The notes under the pieces were generated by a model, which searched no databases, was not told where the DNA came from, and saw nothing but the letters and a program-made list of their open reading frames with translations. The position numbers and the translations under genes were made by a program. DNA of 64,000 bases, taken from positions 124,001-188,000 of the forward strand of contig NZ_JAPDRJ010000004.1 in NCBI RefSeq assembly GCF_040706535.1, in the 5' to 3' direction. Source of the DNA: Lentisalinibacter orientalis. GTDB taxonomy: Bacteria; Pseudomonadota; Gammaproteobacteria; Steroidobacterales; Woeseiaceae. Shown in pieces: positions 1 to 11,274 of the stretch (position 1 is the first letter of the stretch; every line of letters starts with the position of its first letter).

Positions 1-431
1 ACGGCGGCATGGTGGAACTTCCAGTAGGCGGCGAACTGCCGGTTCTGCAGACCCTCGATCAGGTGGATCTCCCACAGCGGACGGTTCCGGTCGAGCAACA
101 CGCTGTGCAGGCGGGAGACGAGCGCGAACAGCTCCCGGTAGCGGCCCGGCTCCGGCAGGGCCGAATGGCGTATGTGGAAGTCGATGTCGAGGCCGTCGTC
201 CGGTTCCCAGTACACCGGTCCGAAGGGACCCAGCGGGCCGAACTTCAGCCGCTCGCCGAAGGGCGGCTGCAATTCCCCGGTCGCCCGGAGATTCTCGGCC
301 AGGGAATGCAGGAAGCGGTGCTCGTCCACATCGTCCGGCAGCGTGAACAGGTGCAGTCCCGCGACGTGCATCGGCACCTGCCGGTTCTCCGCAATGAGGA
401 AACCGGTATCGGTCAGACTCAGGCGTCGCAT
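1..431 (-). CDS. Wax ester synthase/diacylglycerol acyltransferase (WS/DGAT), N-terminal part
   Basis: The first about 143 residues are present; the gene runs off the left edge. The start is ATG at 431-429 behind a good GGAGG ribosome site. The N-terminus reads MRRLSLTDTGFLIAENRQVP, followed by an HVAGLHLF segment and the RNRPLWEIHLIEGL block typical of bacterial WS/DGAT enzymes. The last visible residues are WKFHHAA, the beginning of the catalytic HHxxxDG motif that activates the acceptor alcohol. Known family members join acyl-CoA to fatty alcohols or diacylglycerol to make storage wax esters or triacylglycerol at the inner membrane. It follows the old-yellow-enzyme gene by 43 nt and is probably the last visible gene of the glycogen operon transcript. 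The C-terminal domain cannot be judged. Confidence 0.85.
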   Translation of the reverse strand, partial: MRRLSLTDTGFLIAENRQVPMHVAGLHLFTLPDDVDEHRFLHSLAENLRATGELQPPFGERLKFGPLGPFGPVYWEPDDGLDIDFHIRHSALPEPGRYRELFALVSRLHSVLLDRNRPLWEIHLIEGLQNRQFAAYWKFHHAA

Positions 432-474
432 GCTGCCTCCCCCGCAAGCCGCGTCATCCGGATAGAGCCAGAGG

Positions 475-1548
475 TTACCCGACGAAGCCCTGCCAGCGCG
501 ACATGTACTCGATGAACGCCTCGCCGAGCCCCTCGGACCGCAGGTAGTCCTCGCTGACCGGCGTGTGCACCGGCTCGAAACCGGGGTCCGCCCGCATGCG
601 TGCCGGGAAGTCGTGCTGCAGTATCGCTGCCCGCCCGAGCAGCACGAAGTCCGTGCCGGCATCGAGGCAGGCCCGCACGTCGGCAGGCGTGCGGAGTTTG
701 CCGGCGGCGCCCAGACGCACCTCGCCCCGCTCGAGGTCGGTGAAGACCGAGAGCAGGGAACGGCCACGAAACTCCTCCTCCGCCGGCTCCTTGGCCACGT
801 CCCAGAGCGACAGGTCGATGAAATCGACTCGCCCTTCGCGCATCAGCAGCGCCGCGAGCTCCCGTATTTCCGCGAGTCGGACGTCGAATCGTTCGGGCGA
901 GAGGCGGATACCGAGCAGAAAATCCGGTCGGCAGCGGTCGCGGATGCCGTGGATGATATCCAGGACGATACGGGCGCGGTTCTCCGGCGAGCCGCCGTAA
1001 CGGTCCGTGCGGCGGTTGATGGTGGGGGAGAGGAACTGGCACAGGACGTAGCCGTGCGCGCCGTGGAGTTCCACGCCGTCGAAACCGGCCTTCTCGGCGC
1101 GCACGGCCGCGGCGACGAAGTCCTCCGCCAGCTGTTCGACCTCGGCCGTGGTCAGTGCCCGCGCGCCGGTCTCCTCGTCGGCGGAGGGGCATACCGGCTG
1201 CGTGCCGATGAGCTCCGCCGGCGAGCGCATGCCGGCGTGATGCAGCTGCACCACCGCCAGGCTGTCGTGGGCCCGGATGCCGGCGGCGAGCCTCGAGAGT
1301 CCTGCCAGATGGTCGTCGGAGTAGCAGCCGAGCTGGCCCGGGAAGCCCTGGCCGACCGCCTGGACGTGGGCGGCGCAGGTCATGGTGAGACCGAAGCCGC
1401 CGGCGGCCCGCATCGTCAGCCAGCGATATTCGTCATCGGAAAGGCGCCCGTCCTCGTGGCTCTGCAGGTTGGTGAGCGGCGCCAGGGCGAAGCGGTTCTT
1501 CATCCGCGCGCCGCTGGCGAACGTCAGCGGCCGGAATGCATCCGTCAT
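475..1548 (-). CDS. NADH:flavin oxidoreductase, old yellow enzyme (OYE) family
   Basis: A 357-residue protein starting MTDAFRPLTFASGARMKNRF, the usual OYE N-terminus in which the fold begins with an R-N-R-F-like segment. The TIM barrel carries the HGAHGYVLCQFLSP and NRRTDRYGGS signatures that hold FMN and the active-site His/Asn region, and a late FVLLGRAAILQHDFP phosphate-binding stretch. Family members reduce activated C=C bonds with NAD(P)H; the real substrate is unknown. The ATG shares four bases (ATGA, 1545-1548) with the glgX stop, so translation is probably coupled. Its place at the end of a glycogen operon and before a WS/DGAT gene does not explain its role by any known pathway. Confidence 0.85.
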   Translation of the reverse strand: MTDAFRPLTFASGARMKNRFALAPLTNLQSHEDGRLSDDEYRWLTMRAAGGFGLTMTCAAHVQAVGQGFPGQLGCYSDDHLAGLSRLAAGIRAHDSLAVVQLHHAGMRSPAELIGTQPVCPSADEETGARALTTAEVEQLAEDFVAAAVRAEKAGFDGVELHGAHGYVLCQFLSPTINRRTDRYGGSPENRARIVLDIIHGIRDRCRPDFLLGIRLSPERFDVRLAEIRELAALLMREGRVDFIDLSLWDVAKEPAEEEFRGRSLLSVFTDLERGEVRLGAAGKLRTPADVRACLDAGTDFVLLGRAAILQHDFPARMRADPGFEPVHTPVSEDYLRSEGLGEAFIEYMSRWQGFVG

Positions 1549-3637
1549 GTCGTCTTCCGGTTCGTCGCCGGCATCTGCCGGTCCGTGAGCGCCGTCGTGC
1601 GCAGCCAGGCGGAACTCCGCGCCTGCAGTCTCAGTATGTGGCCCTCGCACCGCAACTCCGCGGCGCTCGAGAAGGCGATCTCGATGCCGCCGGGCTCTCC
1701 GACGGGCGCTGGTAGTTCGAAGTCCGTCGCGGTGTCGGTGCCATTTACCAGCAGGCCGGCGCCACCGGTGTCGGCACCGTCTCTCGCCTCCCTGATCCAT
1801 AGTGCGAAGGCATGCAGGCGGTGCCAGTCGTCACTGGTCATCGGCTTTCCCGAGGGCTGCTGCCACTCGATGCGGACGTCGCGGCCGTCGATGGCGAGGT
1901 GGCCGTGCACGTACGCGGGCAGGTGCAGGAGAGGGGTCGCCTTCCTCAGCCCGATCAGCTGCCGGACGGCGGCGTGGAAGGCGGGGTCCTCGTCCAGGCC
2001 GGACCAGTCGAGCCAGCCGGTCGGGTTGTCCTGCGCATAGGCGTTGTTGTTGCCCTGCTGTGAGTTGCCGAACTCGTCGCCTGCCAGTATCAGTGGTGTA
2101 CCCTGGGAGAACAGCAGGGTGGCGAGCAGGTTCAGACGCTGGCGCCGCCGGACGGCGACGATGGCCGGGTCGTCCGTCGGACCCTCCACGCCGTGATTAT
2201 GGCTGAAATTATGCGCATGGCCGTCCCGGTTGTCCTCGCCGTTGGCCTCGTTGTGACGCCGGTCGTAGGCCACGACGTCGGCCAGGGTGAACCCGTCGTG
2301 GCTGGTCACGAGGTTGACGCTGGCCACCGGTTTGCGTCCCGACGCCTCGAATATCTCGGCCGAGCCGCGCAGGCCCCGGGCCAGGTCTGCGCTGGCGCCA
2401 TGGTCGCCGCGCCAGAAGCGGCGGACGGCGTCGCGGTACTGATCGTTCCATTCCGCCCAGCGCGGCGGAAAGGCGCCCAGCTGGTAACCGCCCGGGCCGG
2501 GATCCCAGGGCTCGGCGACGAGTTTCGCGCCGACCAGGTCGGGATGCTCGCCGATCTCCGTGAGCAGCGGGTGGCCGGACGAGAAACCGTGATCGTGCCT
2601 GCCGAGCACCGGCGCGAGGTCGAAACGGAAGCCGTCCACGCCCATCGTGCGGTGCCAGTAGCGAAGGCTGTCGATCACGAGCCTGCGGGTCGCCGGGTGA
2701 TCGGCGTTGAGCGTGTTGCCGCAGCCGGTGTCGTTGATATAGGCGGACGGATCGCCCGACTCGGTGCTGTAGTAGGCCAGGTTGTCGATGCCGCGGAAGC
2801 CGAGCGTCGGCCCCAGTCCGTCGCCCTCGCCGGTGTGGTTGTAGACGACGTCGAGGATGACTTCGAAGCCCGCCTCGTGCAGGGCGTCCACCATGTCCCG
2901 GAACTCGGTCACGGGGTCATGGCGGGCGTAGCGGCGCTCGGGCGCGAAGAAGGCTACCGGGTTGTAGCCCCAGAAGTTCCTGAGGCCGCGCTCGGCGAGA
3001 TGCGCCTCGTCGACGAAGGCGTGCACGGGCATCAGCTCGATCGAGGTGACGCCGAGCGCCCGGAGATAGGCGAGCACCTCCGCATGGCGCAGGCCGCAGA
3101 ACCGGCCGCGCACCGTCTCGTCGAGCGCCGGGTGGCGCATCGTGTAGCCGCGGACGTTGACCTCGTAGAAGAGGGTCTCCGCCCAGGGGACGGCGGGCCC
3201 CGCGGCCGGCGGCTCGATCCCGCCGCGCACCACCCCGACCGGCACCCGACCCGCGCTGTCGGCGACGCTCATCCTCTCCGGGTGCCCGGGCACGTAGTCG
3301 AACACCGAGGGGTGCCATTCGAGCCGGCCGGCGACTTCGCGGGCGTAGGGGTCCAGCAGCAGCTTGTGCGGGTTGCAGCGCAGGCCTTGCGTCGGCTCCC
3401 AGTCGCCGTGGACCCGGTAGCCGTAGTGCTGGCCGGGGCGTGCGCCCGGCAGGTAGCCGTGCCAGACGTCGCCCTCGCGCCCGGGCAGGTGGCAGGAGGC
3501 CGTCGTCCGTCCGCGGGCGTCGAGCAGGCAGAGTTCGACGGCGGCGGCCACCGAACTGAACAGGGCGAAGTTGACGCCGTCCGCGTCGGCGCTCGCGCCG
3601 AGCGCGTCGGCACTGCCCGGCCGGATCCGTGGCCGGA

Positions 3638-3641
<4 letters not shown>
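1545..3641 (-). CDS. glgX: Glycogen debranching enzyme GlgX
   Basis: A 698-residue isoamylase-type GH13 enzyme that hydrolyses alpha-1,6 branches of phosphorylase-limit glycogen in the cytoplasm. An N-terminal CBM48-like domain (DGVNFALFSS, YGYRVHGDWEP) precedes the catalytic barrel. The nucleophile is in DGFRFDLAPVLG, the acid/base in LVAEPWDPGPGGYQLG, and the third carboxylate in LVTSHDGFTLADVV. The ATG at 3641 was chosen because it overlaps the glgP stop (ATGA) and the following sequence, MIRPRIRPG, leads straight into the family start; the frame is open 39 codons further upstream inside glgP. It lies between glgP and the OYE gene. Length and motifs are normal for GlgX. Confidence 0.95.
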
Positions 3642-6145
<2,504 letters not shown>

Positions 6146-6157
6146 AGTGAATCTCCG

Positions 6158-8350
6158 TCAGGAATTTCGGGTGGAAGGCCCGAGTATAAGCGTTGCCAGC
6201 GCCGGTAGCGTCAGGCAGAGGCTCTGATCGCGGCCGTGACCGGCCACGGCCTGGGCGTCCTGCGCGGGATTATGCAAACCCGAGCCGCCGTAGTGCGTGG
6301 CGTCGGTGTTGAGGAGCTCCTCGTAGCGCCCGGGTTCGGGCACGCCGATACGATAGTCCTGGCGCACGACGGGCGTCATGTTGGCCACGCAGATCACGAA
6401 GCCGCCCGAACGGTCGCGCCGGATCCAGGAGAGGATGCTGTTGTCCCGGTCGTCCCAGGCGATCCACTCGAAGCCCGCCGGCTCGAAGTCGATCTCGTGC
6501 AGCGCGGGCGTGCGGCGGTACAGCGCGTTCAGGTCTCGCAGCAGGCGCTGGACGCCCTGGTGCACCGGGTAATCGAGCAGGTGCCAGTCCAGCGAGCGGT
6601 CGTGGTTCCACTCGGCATACTGGGCGATCTCGTTGCCCATGAAGAGCAGCTTCTTGCCCGGATGCGCGTACATCGTGGCGTAGTAGGCGCGCAGGTTGGC
6701 GAAGCGCTGCCACTCGTCGCCCGGCATGCGGCCGAGGATGGAGCGTTTGCCGTGCACCACCTCGTCGTGGGAGAGCGGCAGCACGAAATTCTCGTTGAAG
6801 GCGTAGACCAGCCCGAACGTCATCTTGTCGTGGTGGTGGCGCCGATGCACCGGGTCTTCGGACATGTAGGCCAGGGTGTCGTTCATCCAGCCCATGTTCC
6901 ATTTGTAGGTGAAGCCGAGGCCGCCGGCCTCGACCGGCCGGGAGACGCCGGGCCAGGCCGTCGACTCCTCCGCGAAGGACACGGCGCCGTGCGCGTGGAT
7001 CTCCGTGTTGAACCGGCGCAGGAAGTCCACGGCCTCCAGGTTCTCGTTTCCGCCGAGCTCGTTCGGCACCCACTCGCCGTGCTCGCGGGAATAATCGAGA
7101 TAGAGCATGGAGGCGACGGCATCCACCCGGATGCCGTCGATGTGGAATTCGTCGATCCAGTACAGCGCGCTGCCGATGAGGTAGTTCACGACCTCGCGCC
7201 GGCCGAAGTTGAATATCAGCGTCCCCCAGTCGGCGTGCTCGCCCTTGCGGGGATCCTGGTGCTCGTACAGCGCCGTGCCGTCGAAGCGGCGCAGTCCGTG
7301 CTCGTCCTTCGGAAAATGCGCGGGCACCCAGTCGACGATGACGCCGATGCCGGCGGCGTGGCAGCGGTCCACCAGGTAGCGGAAGTCGTCGGGTTCGCCG
7401 AAGCGCTGGGTAGGCGCGTACAGGCCGATGGGCTGGTAGCCCCAGGAGCCGTCGAAGGGGTGTTCGGTGACCGGCAGGAACTCGATATGGGTAAAGCCCA
7501 TCTCGGTGACGTAGTCGATCAGCTCGTCCGCGAGTTCCCGGTAGCCGAGATAGCCTCCGTCGGCCCGGCGGCGCCAGGAGCCCGGGTGTACCTCGTAGAT
7601 GGCGAGCGGCCGCGCGAGATCGGGCGTCATCGAGCGGGCGCCCATCCAGTTTTCGTCCTGCCAGTCGTAGCCGCTCCGGTACACGATGCCGGCGTTGCCC
7701 GGCGGCGGCTCGTGATAGCGGGCGAAGGGGTCCGACTTGAGCGGCAGCAGGCGGCCGTCCCGGTCGAGCAGCTCGTACTTGTAGCGTGCCCCCTGGCCGA
7801 CGCCCGGCACGAAGACCTCCCAGATGCCGTTGGCGGGATGCAGCCGCATCATGTGCCGGCGCCCGTCCCAGCCGTTGAAGTCGCCGACCACGCTCACGCG
7901 GGACGCATTCGGCGCCCAGACGGCGAAACGTGTGCCGACGACGCCGTCGATCTCGCGGAGCTGCGCGCCGAGTTTCTCGTAGATCTTCCGGTCGGAGCCT
8001 TCGCCGAGCAGGTACAGGTCCATCTCCCCGAGGGTCGTCGGGAACCGATACGGATCCTCGATCTCGTAGCTCTCGTTCTCGTGGGTCGTGATCCGCAGCC
8101 GGTAGCGGCGTTTGCGGGCCGGCAGCGGCGCGGTGAAGAGCCCGGACGGGTGGACGCGTTCCATCGTCGCGAGATGGCCGCCTTCGCCGTCGACCAGGTC
8201 GACCTCCCGGGCCTGGGGCTGGAGGGTCCTGACCACGCGCAGGTTGCCCACCCGGTGCACGCCAAGTAACGAGAACGGGTCGTGGTAGCGCCCATCGGCT
8301 ACCGCGGTCATGGCGGCCAGCAGTCGGTCTGTTTCAGTCCTGCGGTTCAT
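6158..8350 (-). CDS. glgB: 1,4-alpha-glucan branching enzyme
   Basis: A 730-residue GH13 branching enzyme, which cuts alpha-1,4 chains and re-attaches them by alpha-1,6 bonds. N-terminal CBM48 modules (DPFSLLGVHRVG; FAVWAPNASRVSVVGDFNGW) are followed by the barrel with the nucleophile in GIRVDAVASMLYLDY, the acid/base glutamate in SFAEESTAWPGVS and the third carboxylate in LPLSHDEVVHGK. The start was placed at ATG 8350, which lies inside the 3' end of glgA (17-nt overlap). A GTG at 8371 is in frame and also possible. Neither start has a strong ribosome site, in line with translational coupling. Confidence 0.95.
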   Translation of the reverse strand: MNRRTETDRLLAAMTAVADGRYHDPFSLLGVHRVGNLRVVRTLQPQAREVDLVDGEGGHLATMERVHPSGLFTAPLPARKRRYRLRITTHENESYEIEDPYRFPTTLGEMDLYLLGEGSDRKIYEKLGAQLREIDGVVGTRFAVWAPNASRVSVVGDFNGWDGRRHMMRLHPANGIWEVFVPGVGQGARYKYELLDRDGRLLPLKSDPFARYHEPPPGNAGIVYRSGYDWQDENWMGARSMTPDLARPLAIYEVHPGSWRRRADGGYLGYRELADELIDYVTEMGFTHIEFLPVTEHPFDGSWGYQPIGLYAPTQRFGEPDDFRYLVDRCHAAGIGVIVDWVPAHFPKDEHGLRRFDGTALYEHQDPRKGEHADWGTLIFNFGRREVVNYLIGSALYWIDEFHIDGIRVDAVASMLYLDYSREHGEWVPNELGGNENLEAVDFLRRFNTEIHAHGAVSFAEESTAWPGVSRPVEAGGLGFTYKWNMGWMNDTLAYMSEDPVHRRHHHDKMTFGLVYAFNENFVLPLSHDEVVHGKRSILGRMPGDEWQRFANLRAYYATMYAHPGKKLLFMGNEIAQYAEWNHDRSLDWHLLDYPVHQGVQRLLRDLNALYRRTPALHEIDFEPAGFEWIAWDDRDNSILSWIRRDRSGGFVICVANMTPVVRQDYRIGVPEPGRYEELLNTDATHYGGSGLHNPAQDAQAVAGHGRDQSLCLTLPALATLILGPSTRNS

Positions 8351-9890
8351 AGAGTCTGGCGATGGTGTCACGTGCGGAGCTCGTCCAGTCGAATTTCTTC
8401 GACGCCGCGCGGATGCGCAGGTTCTCCCATTCCGTCTTGTCGCTCGATTTCAGCGCGAGCGCCTCTTGCACCCGGGCGACGAAAGCGGCCGCCTGGGCGC
8501 GGGAGGTCGCGCCGGAGAAAAGAAAGCCGGTGCGGCCGTCCTCGATGGTGTCGCAGAGGCCGCCCGTCGCGTGCGCCACCACCGGCTGCGCGGCGCGCAT
8601 GGCCAGCATCTGGCTGATCCCGCAGGGCTCGAAACTCGAGGGCATCAGGAACAGGTCGCCGCCGGGATAAAGGGCCTCCGAGAGCATCTCCGAGTAGCCG
8701 CGCAGGAACAGCAGCTGCTCGCGGCGTTGCGCGATCGCGGTCACGCGCCGTTCGTACGCGGCTTCGCCGCTGCCGAGCATGATGAGCAGGCCGCGTGATC
8801 CGAGCGTATCCAGGAGGTGTTCCAGCGCCGTCCGCCCGTCCTCGAGTTCTTCGAGGAAGAGGCTGACCTTCTGCCGCACGAGCCGGCCGATGCTGACGAG
8901 GACGTGCTCGGGCCTGTGCTTCGGCAGCGCCAGCAGCCGATCCCGCGCGGCCCGGTGAGCCGGGTCCTCCGGTGCGTCGTCGCGCCAGACGTTCACCTGC
9001 CAGGCCGCCAGGCCGGTCAGATCGTGCCAGTCGGGACGGCGTCCCGGCGCCCCGCTGTAGTCACAGCCGTTCAGGATGCCGACCAGCCGTCCTCCCCGTG
9101 CCGCGTTTCCCAGCTGGTGCTCCAGCCCCTCGCCACCGATGAAGCCCCGTGCCGGGTCGCTCGGCTCGAGGATCTCGCGGGCATAGGTGGGCGAGACGGT
9201 GCTCACGCAGTCGCAGGTGCGGATGGCGAGCGCCATCGGGTTGATGCAGTCGGGGCTGTGCGGGTCGCCGACGAGTCCCGGGTCGACGTCGAGATCGGGA
9301 AACCAGGCGGTGAGCGACGACGCGTGGCCGTCCAGCGGCCGGGTGCCCTGATAGGAGAGGTTATGGATGGTGAAGACCGTGCGGATGGCCGCGAGCAAAT
9401 CGTAGTCGGGCGCGAAACTCCGGAACAGACAATAGAAGGCGGCATGCCAGTCGTGCAGATGCAGCACGTCGGGCGCCGTCTCGAGGTCGCGGATCCATCG
9501 CGCCGCGGTGGCGCCCAGAAAGGCGAACCGGGTCGCATCCGTCGCGAAGGGGCCGTCGTCTTCGTCGTCGGAGTAGATCCTGCCGAGGCCGCCGGCGCTG
9601 AAGCGGGGATGCTCGAATACCAGCTGGCTTACGCCGCCTTTCGGCGGGACGGCCTCGTAAACCTCCACCGTCTCGCTGCGCCCGGCGAACGGGACGTCCA
9701 GCGAGCCGATGCGGCGAGCCCCCGGCAGGGCCGAGAAGACCCCGTACGAGGGGGTCAGCACGGTGGCCTGCCAGCCGAGCTTCGCCAGCGCCGCCGGCAG
9801 GTCGCGGACGACGTCGCCCACGCCGCCGACCTTGCCGCCCGGCAGAGCGCCGTTCTCGGCCGCGAGGAAAATGACGTGTTTCGTGCCGAT
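8334..9890 (-). CDS. glgA: Glycogen synthase GlgA (start codon non-canonical or uncertain)
   Basis: A GT5 glycogen synthase that transfers glucose from ADP-glucose to the growing chain. Visible motifs are the N-terminal KHVIFLAAENGAL strand, the ADP-glucose loop KVGGVGD, LHLHDWHAAF, and the C-terminal PSSFEPCGISQ and ATGGLCDTIEDG blocks. The first standard start codon, GTG at 9821, lies inside KVGGVGD and would remove the substrate loop. Reading upstream in frame, no ATG, GTG, TTG or CTG occurs until a stop inside glgC. An ATC at 9890, behind an AGCAGG-like ribosome site, gives a 518-residue protein and is my placement; ATT codons are alternatives. It overlaps the glgC 3' end. A sequence error would also explain this. 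Confidence 0.85.
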   Translation of the reverse strand: MGTKHVIFLAAENGALPGGKVGGVGDVVRDLPAALAKLGWQATVLTPSYGVFSALPGARRIGSLDVPFAGRSETVEVYEAVPPKGGVSQLVFEHPRFSAGGLGRIYSDDEDDGPFATDATRFAFLGATAARWIRDLETAPDVLHLHDWHAAFYCLFRSFAPDYDLLAAIRTVFTIHNLSYQGTRPLDGHASSLTAWFPDLDVDPGLVGDPHSPDCINPMALAIRTCDCVSTVSPTYAREILEPSDPARGFIGGEGLEHQLGNAARGGRLVGILNGCDYSGAPGRRPDWHDLTGLAAWQVNVWRDDAPEDPAHRAARDRLLALPKHRPEHVLVSIGRLVRQKVSLFLEELEDGRTALEHLLDTLGSRGLLIMLGSGEAAYERRVTAIAQRREQLLFLRGYSEMLSEALYPGGDLFLMPSSFEPCGISQMLAMRAAQPVVAHATGGLCDTIEDGRTGFLFSGATSRAQAAAFVARVQEALALKSSDKTEWENLRIRAASKKFDWTSSARDTIARLYEPQD

Positions 9891-9906
9891 GCCGGAGACC
9901 CTGCTG

Positions 9907-11196
9907 CTAGCGCGTGAAATGCAGGTACTGTCCCAGCATGTCGGGCGTGACCAGCGTGATGCCCGTCCCGGTCACGCGGAAGCCGCGGGCGCGGTCTGCC
10001 TCGGCATCCTCGCCGACGATCGTGCCGTCGGGGATCTTCGCACCGCGGTCGATAATCGCCCGGTGGATGCGGCAGTTCTCGCCGATCTGGACGTCCGGCA
10101 ACACGACCGAGTCGGTAACGCTGCTATAGGAGTTGACCGTGACCTTGGAGAACAGCAGTGAGTTGCCCACGTGGGCGCCGGAGATAATGCAGCCACCCGA
10201 GACCATGGAATTGATGGCCTCGCCGCGGCGTGTGGCATCGTCGAACACGGACTTGGCCGGCGGCAACTGGGCCTGGTGCGTCAGCACCGGCCAGGTCTGG
10301 TCGTAGAGATTGAGCTGCGGTGAAACCGAGACCAGCTCCATGTTGGCCTCCCAGAACGCCTGCAGGGTCCCGACGTCGCGCCAGTAGGCCTGTTCGCCGG
10401 TCTCCGCGTCACGGAAGGCGTAGGCATAGATCCGGTAGTCCCTGATCACCGACGGGATGATATTGCGACCGAAATCGTGGGCCGAGGTCGCGGTATCGGC
10501 ATCCTTGATGACCTGCTCGTAGAGGAAACTGGTGTTGAAGACGTAGTTCCCCATCGACGCGAGGCACAGACCGGGCTTGCCGGGGATGGGGTTGGGTTTC
10601 TCCGGCTTCTCGTCGAACGCGATGATGCGCCCGGTCTCGTCCACCGTCATCACGCCGAACTGCCCGGCGGCCTCCTCGATGGGCACCTCCAGGCAGCAGA
10701 TGGTCATGTCCGCACCGAACTCCGCATGTGCGGCGAGGAAGCTGCCGTAGTCCATCTTGTAGATGTGGTCGCCCGCCAGGATCAGGACGTAGCGGGGCTC
10801 GTGGGTGCGGATGATGTCCAGGTTCTGGTAGACGGCGTCGGCCGTGCCCTTGTACCACTCGCCGCCCACGCGCTGCGAGGCGGGCAGGATCTCCACGAAC
10901 TCCTGACTGGCCGCGCCGGCATTCATCCACGACCAGCCCTGCACCAGGTGGCTGATCAGGGAGTGGGCCTTGTACTGGGTCAGCACGCCGATGCGGCGGA
11001 TGCCGGAGTTCAGGCAGTTGGACAGCGGAAAGTCGATGATGCGGTACTTGCCGCCGAAGTGCAGCGCCGGCTTCGCCCGCCAGGTGGTCAGCTCGTGCAG
11101 CCGCGAGCCCTGACCGCCGGCCAGGACCAGCGCAAGCGTCTCGCGCGTCAGGCGGCTGACGAAACGCGCGTCATCGTAGATCTGCATGTCGGCCAC
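9907..11196 (-). CDS. glgC: Glucose-1-phosphate adenylyltransferase
   Basis: A 429-residue ADP-glucose pyrophosphorylase that makes ADP-glucose from ATP and glucose-1-phosphate, the committed step of bacterial glycogen synthesis. Seen are the nucleotide loop LVLAGGQGSRLHELT, HFGGKYRIIDFPLSNCLNSG, the catalytic AGDHIYKMDYG block and FDEKPEKPNPIPGKPG, with a C-terminal left-handed beta-helix (hexapeptide-like repeats near residues 320-410). The start is GTG at 11196, preceded by GGAAGAGG at good distance; ATG at 11187 is an alternative three codons on. It follows malQ by 78 nt and its 3' end overlaps the inferred start region of glgA. Confidence 0.96.
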   Translation of the reverse strand: MADMQIYDDARFVSRLTRETLALVLAGGQGSRLHELTTWRAKPALHFGGKYRIIDFPLSNCLNSGIRRIGVLTQYKAHSLISHLVQGWSWMNAGAASQEFVEILPASQRVGGEWYKGTADAVYQNLDIIRTHEPRYVLILAGDHIYKMDYGSFLAAHAEFGADMTICCLEVPIEEAAGQFGVMTVDETGRIIAFDEKPEKPNPIPGKPGLCLASMGNYVFNTSFLYEQVIKDADTATSAHDFGRNIIPSVIRDYRIYAYAFRDAETGEQAYWRDVGTLQAFWEANMELVSVSPQLNLYDQTWPVLTHQAQLPPAKSVFDDATRRGEAINSMVSGGCIISGAHVGNSLLFSKVTVNSYSSVTDSVVLPDVQIGENCRIHRAIIDRGAKIPDGTIVGEDAEADRARGFRVTGTGITLVTPDMLGQYLHFTR

Positions 11197-11274
11197 GGGC
11201 TGGGCCTCTTCCGGTGTCGGGTTCAGTCCTTAGTTTGCCAGATCGGGCGGGCAATTTCGGGACAGTCGTCGCAA

